Part shown: positions 6,353 to 12,891 of the stretch, in pieces | Position numbering within the stretch: position 1 is the stretch's first letter | Layout: each line of letters opens with the position of its first letter | Assembly (NCBI GenBank): GCA_045638265.1 | Contig: JAZUBA010000011.1 | Location: 1-15,790 of the forward strand | Length of the DNA: 15,790 nt | Direction: 5' to 3' | From: RGIG4140 sp045638265 | GTDB lineage: Bacteria > Pseudomonadota > Alphaproteobacteria > CAAHEQ01 > UBA3637 | Notes under the pieces: model-generated | Seen by the model: the letters and a program-made list of their open reading frames with translations, nothing else | Database searches by the model: none | What the model was told of the DNA's origin: nothing | Program-made: the position numbers and the translations under genes

Positions 6353-6450
6353 CCCGCAAGCGGGTCCCTTTCGCGTCGTAAGTCTTTTAATTCACTTCGT
6401 TTTTAAAAGCCAACTATCCGCTGAACTCTACTCGTTCAACTCTCTACGAC
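6353..6450. repeat. Palindrome-rich multi-hairpin element, function unknown
   Basis: This stretch is visibly richer in G and C than its surroundings. It contains CCCGC-AA-GCGGG (6353-6364), then a closed multibranch shape: outer pair GTCGTA (6375-6380) with TACGAC (6445-6450), enclosing CTTTTAA/TTAAAAG (6384-6390, 6403-6409) and TGAAC/GTTCA (6422-6426, 6434-6438). It has no open frame of useful length and does not fold as a tRNA. It could be a dispersed palindromic repeat (REP or Rickettsia-type palindromic element) or a small RNA. Strand is undetermined. Confidence 0.5.
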
Positions 6451-6458
6451 CAACAAAA

Positions 6459-6476
6459 AACACCCTATCGGGTGTT
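6459..6476 (-). terminator. Intrinsic terminator after tRNA-Glu
   Basis: AACACCC/GGGTGTT, 7 bp, with a tetraloop that reads GATA on the minus strand (GNRA type), followed by U6. It is 6 nt from the tRNA 3' end and almost identical to the hairpin at 5370-5387. Confidence 0.8.
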
Positions 6477-6481
6477 CTTTT

Positions 6482-6556
6482 TGGCGACCCTAACGAGATT
6501 TGAACTCGTGTACCAGCCTTGAGAGGGCTGTATCCTAACCGCTAGATGATAGGGTC
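6482..6556 (-). tRNA. tRNA-Glu (anticodon CTC)
   Basis: A full cloverleaf on the minus strand. The acceptor stem is GACCCTA (6550-6556) with TAGGGTC (6486-6492), discriminator G, and CCA encoded in the gene (6482-6484). The D arm has TAGCGGTTAG in the loop, and the anticodon stem CAGCC/GGCTG has loop CTCTCAA, so the anticodon is CTC, reading GAG. The T arm is ACGAG-TTCAAAT-CTCGT. The sequence resembles bacterial tRNA-Glu throughout. It has its own promoter (6569-6597) and terminator (6459-6476), so it is a single-tRNA transcription unit. Confidence 0.95.
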
Positions 6557-6568
6557 TTTATTTTTGTT

Positions 6569-6597
6569 ATTATATAGAAAAAATTTCTGTTTTGCAA
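6569..6597 (-). promoter_or_regulatory. Sigma-70 promoter of tRNA-Glu
   Basis: On the minus strand TTGCAA (6592-6597), a 17-bp spacer and perfect TATAAT (6569-6574). The predicted start is only a few bases before the mature 5' end of the tRNA. Confidence 0.75.
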
Positions 6598-6625
6598 TAA
6601 AAAATATTATCTTACCTCATTTTTT

Positions 6626-6649
6626 AAGGGCACCTTTTCAGATGCCCTT
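6626..6649 (+). terminator. Hairpin terminator-like element past the rne stop codon
   Basis: AAGGGCA (6626-6632) pairs with TGCCCTT (6643-6649) around a 10-nt loop. The T-run follows the stem on the + strand. On the minus strand, the rne direction, the stem is followed by A6, so it is a poor terminator for rne. It starts 5 nt beyond the rne stop codon. Confidence 0.6.
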
Positions 6650-6653
6650 TTTC

Positions 6654-9062
6654 TTATTCTTCGGAATTTACCAGTTTGTTCCACCATCCACGTTTTTTAC
6701 GTTTTGGTTCTTTATCTGCGTTTTCGTCTGAATTAGTTTCAGCTGTTTGTTGAACAACCGATTCTGTTTTTGCAACAGTTGTAGTCAGCTCTTGATTTTC
6801 CGAATTTCTTGACACTTTCTTCTTAGGTGTAGCCGGTTTTGCTTCCTCAATAACAGTCGCAATCTCATTTTCTTTTGCCTGTTCAGCTTCACGTTTCATT
6901 TTGGCTGCATGACGGCTTTTAAATGATTTATGTTTTTTAACTTTTTGTTTCCCGTTTTTCGGTTGTTCAACATTTTCAACATCTGAAACAACATCATTAT
7001 GGTTTTGAATTGGTTCTTCAACATGTGTTGTATTAAATTCTTCAATTCCTTGTTGTTCAACAACTTTAAAATTTTCTTCCAATCCCTCATTACCAGATTG
7101 TTCTTCCATTTCAGCCAATCGTTGCAATCTGCGCTCACGTCGTTTTTTACGCCATTCGTTTCGACGACGATTGTTTCGGCTTTTGCGATTGCTGATTATT
7201 TGTGTTTGTTCCTGTTGTTCTGGTTCTTCTACCGATGTTTCAACAACAACTTCAACAGAATTTTCCGATATAGTCTCTTCTAAAACGGTTGCAGTTGCAT
7301 TTGTCGTTTTGTTTTTTTCTTTTTCTCTTTTTTCGGCTTTTTTATCATTTTTATCGCTTTTTTCCGATTCTTTTACTTTCTTTTCTTTTTCGGATTGTTT
7401 TTGATGACAGGTATTTGAAATATTAACCCGTTCACCATCATGACGTATTTTTTCAAGTTTAAAATCCGATTCTTTATCTAAAGTTGAATCGGCAAGAACC
7501 CGAATAACAGCATCATACTTTTTCTCCAATGCAACAACATTATTACGTTTGTTATTTAATAAATATGTTGCAACAGCTAACGGTAAAGATAATATCAATT
7601 CTGTTTCTTTGTTTTTAACACAAGAATCTTCTAAAATATGTAAAGCATGCATAGCACAAGATTCAACGGAGCGTGTCATACCTTTTCCGCCACAATGCGG
7701 ACAAACATGATAACTGCTTTCCAAAAAGCTTGAATGCAATCGTTGACGAGACATCTCCATTAAACCAAAACCAGACATTTTCCCAACTTGAATACGGGCT
7801 CTGTCTCTTTTTAATGCTTCTTTTAAGCGACGCTCAACGGCAGCATTGTTTTTTTGTTCATCCATATCAATAAAATCAATAACAATCAAACCGGCCATAT
7901 CCCGTAAACGTAATTGACGAGCCAATTCATCGCAAGTTTCTAAATTTGTACGTAAGGCAGTTTCTTCAATATCATGTTCACGAGTCGCTCGTCCGGAGTT
8001 AACATCAACGGCAACCAATGCTTCTGTTTGATCAATGACTAAATATCCGCCTGATTTTAACTGAACAATGTTACTATGAATTGATTCTAATTGCCCCTCA
8101 ATTTGATGTGTCAAAAATAACGGTTCTACTCCTTTATATTGTTTGACTTTTTTGGCTTGGCTCGGCATCAATAATTTCATAAAATCTTTTGTGGATTTAA
8201 AAACACTTTCGCCCTCAACCCAAATTTCTTCAATATCCGGAGAAAAAACATCTCGCAAAGAACGCTTAATAATATCCCCTTCTTCATGAATTAAGGTCGG
8301 CGCCAAAGATTCTAATGTGTTTTCACGAATCTTCATCCATGTTTTTATTAAATAATCATAATCCCGTTTGATTTCCGTTTTTGTTTTTCCTTGTCCAGCC
8401 GTACGAATAATAACGCTCATTCCGTCAGGAATAGGTAATTTATCAACAATAGCTCTTAACGTTTTTCTGTCTTTAACATTGGTAATTTTGCGAGAAACAC
8501 CACCGCCACGACCATTGTTTGGCATCAACACACTAAAACGACCGGCTAATGATAAATATGTTGTTAATGCGGCACCTTTATTACCACGTTCTTCTTTAAC
8601 AACCTGAACAAGCATAACTTGACCTTGTCTGATAACTTCTTGAATTTTATATTTCTTATAAAAATAAGTTTGTTGACGAGGTGTTTCTTCTGTTTCTGTG
8701 TCACCAATTTCTTCAACATCAGAATCATCATTGGAAATTGTAACATCGTCTTTTTCCATATTGTCTTCATCTGATTTTGCCTCAATCATTTCTTTGAGAG
8801 CTTCACGGTCAGCAACGGGAATTTGATAATAATCAGGATGAATTTCACCAAAGGCTAAAAAGCCATGTTTATTTCCGCCGTAATCAACAAAGGCCGCTTG
8901 TAAAGAAGGTTCAACCCTTACGATTCGTGCTAAATATATATTTCCTTTGATTTGTTTTTTGGTAGAAGTGTCAACATCTAGTTCTTCAACTCTCCCGTTT
9001 TCAAGTACAACAACGCGTGTTTCTTCGGAATGCGTTGCGTCAATAAGCATTTTCTTTGACAT
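6654..9062 (-). CDS. rne: Ribonuclease E
   Basis: An 802-residue RNase E/G-family endoribonuclease, the core of the RNA degradosome, which processes rRNA and tRNA and starts mRNA decay. The N-terminal S1 RNA-binding domain (about 36-170) is split by an acidic insert (about 95-130), as in alphaproteobacterial enzymes. The catalytic DNase I-like region has D353 (AVDVNSG) and D396 (LIVIDFIDM), the magnesium ligands. The Zn-link is CPHCGGKG (C454, C457). GKMSGFGLMEMSRQR (428-442) is the family signature. From about 560 the chain is low-complexity: alternating Lys/Arg- and Glu-rich tracts, an arginine-rich block (near 640-670) and the C-terminal GWWNKL. That GWW motif is the one by which Caulobacter RNase E binds PNPase. 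The start has an AAAGGA site at good spacing. A long structured leader and promoter precede it (9063-9287). Confidence 0.96.
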   Translation of the reverse strand: MSKKMLIDATHSEETRVVVLENGRVEELDVDTSTKKQIKGNIYLARIVRVEPSLQAAFVDYGGNKHGFLAFGEIHPDYYQIPVADREALKEMIEAKSDEDNMEKDDVTISNDDSDVEEIGDTETEETPRQQTYFYKKYKIQEVIRQGQVMLVQVVKEERGNKGAALTTYLSLAGRFSVLMPNNGRGGGVSRKITNVKDRKTLRAIVDKLPIPDGMSVIIRTAGQGKTKTEIKRDYDYLIKTWMKIRENTLESLAPTLIHEEGDIIKRSLRDVFSPDIEEIWVEGESVFKSTKDFMKLLMPSQAKKVKQYKGVEPLFLTHQIEGQLESIHSNIVQLKSGGYLVIDQTEALVAVDVNSGRATREHDIEETALRTNLETCDELARQLRLRDMAGLIVIDFIDMDEQKNNAAVERRLKEALKRDRARIQVGKMSGFGLMEMSRQRLHSSFLESSYHVCPHCGGKGMTRSVESCAMHALHILEDSCVKNKETELILSLPLAVATYLLNNKRNNVVALEKKYDAVIRVLADSTLDKESDFKLEKIRHDGERVNISNTCHQKQSEKEKKVKESEKSDKNDKKAEKREKEKNKTTNATATVLEETISENSVEVVVETSVEEPEQQEQTQIISNRKSRNNRRRNEWRKKRRERRLQRLAEMEEQSGNEGLEENFKVVEQQGIEEFNTTHVEEPIQNHNDVVSDVENVEQPKNGKQKVKKHKSFKSRHAAKMKREAEQAKENEIATVIEEAKPATPKKKVSRNSENQELTTTVAKTESVVQQTAETNSDENADKEPKRKKRGWWNKLVNSEE

Positions 9063-9252
9063 AAATAATCCTTTAAAATAATTTTAACCAATATTGTTTT
9101 TTTATTAAAAAACAATGCGTAATCAACAAACAATCCGACTGTCGTCAGTGCTAAAAGCATCTGGAAATAGGGTGAAAAAATAAAATGTGTCATTGTTCAT
9201 CCATCGGATTGTTAAAAAATAAATAGTTCGGGCAATCACATTTTTGATTGCA
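9063..9252 (-). promoter_or_regulatory. Structured 5' leader of rne
   Basis: About 190 nt lie between the predicted start of transcription and the rne start codon. In order of transcription: hairpin GCAATCA/TGATTGC (9232-9251) at the very 5' end, then a 10-bp perfect pair TCGGATTGTT/AACAATCCGA (9204-9213 with 9129-9138) enclosing 65 nt, then an AT hairpin ATTGTTTTTT/AAAAAACAAT (9093-9116) close to the ribosome binding site (9069-9074). rne leaders in other bacteria mediate autoregulation by RNase E cleavage; the same role is inferred here. Confidence 0.5.
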
Positions 9253-9258
9253 TTTTTT

Positions 9259-9287
9259 ATTATATCGGTATATGAATAAATAAGCAA
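9259..9287 (-). promoter_or_regulatory. rne: Sigma-70 promoter of rne
   Basis: On the minus strand TTGCTT (9282-9287), a 17-bp spacer and perfect TATAAT (9259-9264). The start near 9252 coincides with the first leader hairpin. The divergent amidase gene must have its own promoter in the same 258-bp gap; I could not place it with confidence. Confidence 0.65.
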
Positions 9288-9321
9288 GTTTTTTTTACAC
9301 CTTTTTTGAATATAGATAAAA

Positions 9322-10575
9322 ATGACGTTTAAAAAGATATTTTTGTATGTTCTTTTGTGTTTCTTTTATTGTTGCCAAGTCTGTGCTTCCAGTGTCAAAG
9401 ACATTCGTTTTGCCAACTTTGAAACAGGAGATGTCCGCATTGTTGTGGAAACAGATGAACGAACCGATTTCAAATATAAACTTTTAACATCACCGGCACG
9501 ATTAATTTTTGATGTTGAAAATTTAACTGTTCCACAAAAAATAAAAAATAAATCATATTCCGAAAATCCACTCATAAAAGGGGTTCGTTTTGGTTCGCAT
9601 GCTGGAAACATTACGCGTGTCGTTTTTGATTTAACACAAGACACAGGCATTACACGTGAATTTATTTTACCGCCTCAAATGGGACAAACCAGTGGAATAT
9701 GGCGTTATGTTGTTGATATTCATCCGGCAAAAAACAAGCCTGTTATCAATAACAAAGTCTTATCTGTACCACTTATGAAACAAACCAGTAATTTATCGCC
9801 CATTAAAGCCATCAATAAACCACAAGCAGATAAAAATACGGTACAAACACCAAAATCAATAACTCCTGTCAAGAAAACCACAAAACACGTTGTTATGTTG
9901 GATCCGGGTCATGGAGGTAAAGATCCCGGGGCTATTTCTAAATCTGGTCATTATGAAAAAGATTTAACGTTAAAAATGGCGCGAGAAACAAGAAAGCTTT
10001 TAGAAAAAGCAGGATACAAAGTTGTCATGACTCGAGATTCGGATGTTTATATTTCTTTACGAGGTCGAATAAAAAAAGCACACCAAGCACAAGCGGATTT
10101 ATTTATATCTATTCATGCAGATAGCTCCACAAATACATCGGCCAAAGGATTATCTATTTATACACTTTCCGAAACATCATCTGACCGAGAGGCAGCTGCT
10201 TTGGCTGAACGTGAAAACAAATCTGATATTCTATTTGAAATGGATTTAGGAGATGTCAAACAAGACGCTAGTACTGTTTTAATTGACCTTGCGCAAGGTG
10301 AAACGATGAAGCAATCTCGTTCATATGCTAATTTTGTTGCCAAAGAAATGGCAAAAAATGTACACACACTACCTCAACCACATCGTCATGCCGGTTTTGC
10401 TGTGTTGAAATCACCTAATGTACCTGCTGTATTATTAGAAATGGGTTATTTGTCAAATAAAAAAGAAGAAGCTCAATTACAAAAATCATCATATCGGAAA
10501 AAACTAAGTGAAGCTCTGGTTCGGGCTATTAATAAATATTTTTCCGAATATGATAATGCCATTAATGATTATTAA
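9322..10575 (+). CDS. amiC: N-acetylmuramoyl-L-alanine amidase, AmiC type with AMIN domain
   Basis: A 417-residue periplasmic zinc amidase that cuts the bond between MurNAc and the stem peptide, splitting septal peptidoglycan in division. Residues 1-23 are a signal peptide (cysteine-rich hydrophobic core, CAS end). The AMIN localisation domain spans about 26-135 (IRFANFETGDVRIVVETDE). A Pro/Lys-rich linker (136-187) leads to the Amidase_3 domain (188-410). Zinc ligands and catalytic residues are H197 (DPGHGG), E212 (HYEKDL), H265 (SIHAD) and E373 (VLLEMGYLSN). The segment 286-330, with SDREAAALAERENKSD, resembles the autoinhibitory helix that EnvC-type activators displace. The start has no visible Shine-Dalgarno sequence, unlike most genes here, but the signal peptide fixes it. 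rne is divergent, as in other Alphaproteobacteria. The gene ends at a bidirectional terminator shared with rdgB. Confidence 0.94.
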   Translation: MTFKKIFLYVLLCFFYCCQVCASSVKDIRFANFETGDVRIVVETDERTDFKYKLLTSPARLIFDVENLTVPQKIKNKSYSENPLIKGVRFGSHAGNITRVVFDLTQDTGITREFILPPQMGQTSGIWRYVVDIHPAKNKPVINNKVLSVPLMKQTSNLSPIKAINKPQADKNTVQTPKSITPVKKTTKHVVMLDPGHGGKDPGAISKSGHYEKDLTLKMARETRKLLEKAGYKVVMTRDSDVYISLRGRIKKAHQAQADLFISIHADSSTNTSAKGLSIYTLSETSSDREAAALAERENKSDILFEMDLGDVKQDASTVLIDLAQGETMKQSRSYANFVAKEMAKNVHTLPQPHRHAGFAVLKSPNVPAVLLEMGYLSNKKEEAQLQKSSYRKKLSEALVRAINKYFSEYDNAINDY

Positions 10576-10584
10576 AGTATAAAA

Positions 10585-10613
10585 AACAACCGCCTACCAG
10601 TTAAGCGGTTGTT
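10585..10613 (+). terminator. Bidirectional terminator between amidase and rdgB
   Basis: A perfect 9-bp stem AACAACCGC/GCGGTTGTT with an 11-nt loop, flanked by A-runs on the left and T-runs on the right. It serves the + strand amidase gene (stop at 10575) and the minus-strand rdgB gene (stop at 10632). Confidence 0.88.
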
Positions 10614-10631
10614 TTTTTGTTTTGATTTATT

Positions 10632-11219
10632 TTATCCGTTGCGTTCCTTTAAAAAAGCATATAATTTTTCTAAAGCTTTTCCACGATGTGATATTTTATT
10701 TTTTTCTTCTGCCGAAATATGTCCCAATGTCGTATCAAAACCGTCAGGAATAAATAACGGATCATATCCAAAACCACCCGTACCCGAATATGTTTTTGCC
10801 AAAGAGCCGTGCATTTCACCCGTAAACGTATAAACTTCTGTTTCACTATAAGCCAAGGCAATAACGCAAGTATAGAAAGCTTTTCGGTTTGGATTATCTC
10901 CCAATTCTTTATTAATAACGTCAAATACCGCAGGATAACCACCATTTGCTACTGCATAACGAGCAGAATAAACACCTGGTTGATTGTTTAAACCACAAAT
11001 ACTGATACCCGAATCATCTGCTATAACAGTTTTCCCTGTTTCCTTACAACCGGAAATAGCTTTTAATATAGCATTATCAGCAAATGTTTCACCTGTTTCT
11101 TCTACATCGGATAAATGATAATCATCAGCACTTTTAACAACAAAATCGAGCGGTTCTAATATTTGACGTACTTCTTCTAATTTGTGTTTATTGTGCGTTG
11201 CCAAAATAATTTCTTTCAT
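10632..11219 (-). CDS. rdgB: dITP/XTP pyrophosphatase (RdgB/HAM1 family)
   Basis: A 195-residue cytosolic enzyme that hydrolyses non-canonical purine nucleoside triphosphates (dITP, ITP, XTP) to monophosphate and pyrophosphate, keeping deaminated bases out of DNA and RNA. All family motifs are present: ATHNKHK (7-13), EETGETFADNAILKA (40-54), ADDSG with catalytic D69 (67-71), PGVYSARYA (81-89), FTGEMHG (132-138), GGFGYDPLF (148-156) and the C-terminal EEKNKISHRGKAL (171-183). Normal length. The start lies 3 nt after the rph stop codon. Its GGAG ribosome binding site sits inside the last codons of rph, so the two are one operon and probably translationally coupled. The pair rph-rdgB is common in Alphaproteobacteria. 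Confidence 0.97.
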   Translation of the reverse strand: MKEIILATHNKHKLEEVRQILEPLDFVVKSADDYHLSDVEETGETFADNAILKAISGCKETGKTVIADDSGISICGLNNQPGVYSARYAVANGGYPAVFDVINKELGDNPNRKAFYTCVIALAYSETEVYTFTGEMHGSLAKTYSGTGGFGYDPLFIPDGFDTTLGHISAEEKNKISHRGKALEKLYAFLKERNG

Positions 11220-11222
11220 ATT

Positions 11223-11945
11223 TTATTCTCCAATATTTAAAACAGCTTTTTGTTTAGCAATTAATTCTTTAATTCCTTTTTGAGCCAAAGTCATTAATTC
11301 TTGAAATTCGGTTGGTGTAAAAGCACCGTGTTCGGCTGTTCCTTGAATTTCTATCAATGTATCTTTATCTGTCATAACAAAATTAGAATCAGTACCAGCA
11401 TTAGAATCTTCCGTATAATCTAAATCCAAAACTGGAGTTCCCTGAACAACACCACAAGAAACAGCCGCAATCATTTGAGTAATCGGCATTGTTTTAATTT
11501 TTCCTTGATTTAATAATTTTTGACAAGCTAAATACATAGCAACAAATCCACCTGTAACAGAAGCCGTACGTGTTCCACCGTCTGCTTGAATAACATCACA
11601 ATCAATTTTAATACAAAAACCATCAATAGCTTTTAAATTAATGCCGGCACGCAAAGCTCGACCGATTAACCTTTGAATCTCTTGTGTGCGACCTGATTGC
11701 CCTTTTTTAGCTTCTCTGTCTGTACGTGTCCCCGTTGCTCTTGGCAACATGCCATATTCTGCTGTAATCCAGCCTTGTCCGCTGTTTTTAAGCCACATAG
11801 GTACTTTTTCTTCAACTGTTGCCGTACACATAACATGTGTATCACCACATTTTATCAAACAAGAACCTTCTGCGTGTTTGTTTGCGTTAATAATTAATTC
11901 TACATTTCTTAATTCATCTGATTGTCTACCGGATGGTCTGGACAT
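11223..11945 (-). CDS. rph: Ribonuclease PH
   Basis: A 240-residue phosphorolytic 3'-5' exoribonuclease that trims tRNA precursors; active as a hexamer in the cytosol. Family features: RPSGR at 3-7, TATVEEKVPMW (41-51), GWITAEYGMLPRATGTR (58-74), SGRTQEIQRLIGRALR (84-99), the phosphate-binding GGTRTASVTGG (123-133, with R126), and DLDYTEDSNAGTD (174-186) with the catalytic aspartates. Length is standard. A strong AAAAAGGAG ribosome binding site (11951-11960) and a promoter TTGCTC-17-TAAAAT (11985-12013) precede it. It is divergent from grpE. In relatives hrcA commonly sits in this gap; here there is none. Confidence 0.97.
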   Translation of the reverse strand: MSRPSGRQSDELRNVELIINANKHAEGSCLIKCGDTHVMCTATVEEKVPMWLKNSGQGWITAEYGMLPRATGTRTDREAKKGQSGRTQEIQRLIGRALRAGINLKAIDGFCIKIDCDVIQADGGTRTASVTGGFVAMYLACQKLLNQGKIKTMPITQMIAAVSCGVVQGTPVLDLDYTEDSNAGTDSNFVMTDKDTLIEIQGTAEHGAFTPTEFQELMTLAQKGIKELIAKQKAVLNIGE

Positions 11946-11984
11946 ATTTAACTCCTTTTTCTTACAAATTTTACGAACGGCAAT

Positions 11985-12013
11985 ATTTTATTCTTTTTTT
12001 CATAAAAGAGCAA
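11985..12013 (-). promoter_or_regulatory. Promoter of the rph-rdgB operon
   Basis: On the minus strand TTGCTC (12008-12013), a 17-bp spacer and TAAAAT (11985-11990). The predicted start leaves a leader of about 35 nt containing the rph ribosome binding site. Confidence 0.6.
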
Positions 12014-12060
12014 GAATTTTTATCTGCATGATATAAATTAAATAAAAATTGCTTTTCCCT

Positions 12061-12094
12061 CTTGATTTTTGTTTTGTTTGCCTCTACATATAAG
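12061..12094 (+). promoter_or_regulatory. Promoter of grpE, possibly heat-shock type
   Basis: Two readings overlap. As sigma-70: TTGATT (12062-12067), a 17-bp spacer and TACATA (12085-12090). As RpoH: CCCTCTTGAT (12057-12066) resembles the -35 element around CTTGAA, with CCTCTACATAT (12081-12091) near a CCCCATAT-like -10. No CIRCE inverted repeat (HrcA operator) is present in the gap 11946-12126. Confidence 0.45.
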
Positions 12095-12116
12095 CATATT
12101 CTAAAAACAATTTAAT

Positions 12117-12121
12117 GAGGA
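12117..12121 (+). promoter_or_regulatory. Ribosome binding site that sets the grpE start
   Basis: GAGGA lies 5 nt before the ATG at 12127. An in-frame ATG at 12115 overlaps this site and has no ribosome binding site of its own, so the start at 12127 is preferred. Confidence 0.75.
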
Positions 12122-12126
12122 AGATA

Positions 12127-12750
12127 ATGAATAAAAAAAACAAAGAACCCCAATCAAGTAATTTAAAAGAAACATTACAACAAACAGCCGACGTTGAAAT
12201 GCCGGAAGAAGAAGTAACGATTGAACCAACTGAAGAAAAACAAGAAGAAACCTCAACAACAGAAAAAATAATATCTGAACAAGCGGTTGAAATAGAAAAA
12301 TGGAAAGATATTGCTTTACGAGCACAGGCAGAAATGGAAAATTTACGCAAACGCACAATGATTGATATTGAAAAAGCCAATCGTTATGCTAATTCTTCTT
12401 TTGCAAAAGATTTGTTGCCTGTGGCTGATTATTTAGCCGGTGCTATTGATTGCGCACAAAAAGAAATTGCAAAATCACAAGAAGCCGGTTCAGAATGTGA
12501 TGTCTTTTTGCTGAACCTTCTCAAAGGCGTTGAAATGACACAAAAACAATTGCATACTGTTTTTGAAAAACATCAAATTCAAAAAATGGAGACGGTTGGT
12601 ATTGTTTTTGATCCGAATTTACACAAAGTTATTCAGGAAATAGAGGATGCTTCAAAAGAACCAGGAACCATTGTTCAGGAATTGCAAAGCGGATATACCA
12701 TTTCAGGTGATCGTGTTTTGCGGGAAGCTATGGTCATTGTTAGCAAATAA
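12127..12750 (+). CDS. grpE: GrpE, nucleotide exchange factor of DnaK
   Basis: A 207-residue cytosolic co-chaperone that releases ADP from DnaK. The N-terminal 45 residues are acidic and disordered, followed by the long dimerising helix (about 48-95, with ALRAQAEMENLRKRT at 63-77), a helical bundle, and the C-terminal beta domain with the signature VGIVFDPNLHKVI (157-169) and GTIVQELQSGYTISGDRVLREAMVIV (180-205). The loop ISGDRVLR appears one residue longer than the usual version. The start is 12127, not the in-frame ATG at 12115, because GAGGA is positioned for the former. dnaK and dnaJ are not adjacent, and hrcA, often next to grpE, is missing. A strong terminator closes the gene, making it monocistronic. 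Confidence 0.96.
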   Translation: MNKKNKEPQSSNLKETLQQTADVEMPEEEVTIEPTEEKQEETSTTEKIISEQAVEIEKWKDIALRAQAEMENLRKRTMIDIEKANRYANSSFAKDLLPVADYLAGAIDCAQKEIAKSQEAGSECDVFLLNLLKGVEMTQKQLHTVFEKHQIQKMETVGIVFDPNLHKVIQEIEDASKEPGTIVQELQSGYTISGDRVLREAMVIVSK

Positions 12751-12763
12751 AAAACAAAAATTC

Positions 12764-12798
12764 GGGTGTCTTTCAAAAATGAAAGGCGCTCTTTTTTT
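12764..12798 (+). terminator. Intrinsic terminator of grpE
   Basis: An 11-bp stem with three G-U pairs, GGGTGTCTTTC (12764-12774) with GAAAGGCGCTC (12781-12791), a 6-nt loop, then T7. The wobble pairs are only good in the + strand RNA, which fixes the direction. Confidence 0.88.
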
Positions 12799-12811
12799 AT
12801 TTTAAAAATTA

Positions 12812-12891
12812 TTATTTTTCAATAAATTATCAAAATATCACTTTTTTTCCGATAAAAGCGATAAATTTACTTGCTAATTATTGAAAAATAA
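12812..12891 (+). promoter_or_regulatory. 14-bp inverted repeat overlapping the adhE promoter (candidate operator)
   Basis: TTATTTTTCAATAA (12812-12825) is repeated in reverse complement as TTATTGAAAAATAA (12878-12891), 52 nt apart. The right arm fills the spacer between the adhE -35 and -10 boxes. It is not an FNR (TTGAT-N4-ATCAA) or Rex consensus site. AT-rich background makes chance more likely than usual, but 14 perfect pairs at this position are notable. Confidence 0.4.

Noticed and set aside
6353..6450. tRNA or degenerate tRNA next to tRNA-Glu
   Set aside because: No T-loop TTC motif, no D-loop GG in the right place, and the hairpin lengths do not fit a cloverleaf.
6999..7404. + strand open frames over the rne tail
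   Set aside because: They are antisense to the low-complexity Lys/Glu tail of RNase E. Their Phe/Ser/Leu-rich translations reflect the composition of the opposite strand and lack ribosome binding sites.
8978..9193. 71-codon minus-strand frame across the rne start
   Set aside because: It overlaps the conserved RNase E N-terminus in another frame and has no ribosome binding site or recognisable motif.
9232..9258. Hairpin GCAATCA/TGATTGC plus T-run as a + strand terminator
   Set aside because: No + strand transcript precedes it. It fits better as the first hairpin of the rne leader, right after the predicted start site.
11686..12036. 116-codon + strand frame opposite rph
   Set aside because: Antisense to the conserved RNase PH core, and no family features.
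12115..12126. Upstream in-frame ATG for grpE
   Set aside because: It overlaps the GAGGA ribosome binding site that is correctly spaced for 12127.
11946..12126. CIRCE element upstream of grpE
   Set aside because: No TTAGCACTC-N9-GAGTGCTAA-like inverted repeat is present on either strand.
12084..12380. 98-codon minus-strand frame opposite the grpE 5' end
   Set aside because: A mirror of the GrpE acidic N-terminus and coiled coil; hydrophobic only because it is the complement.
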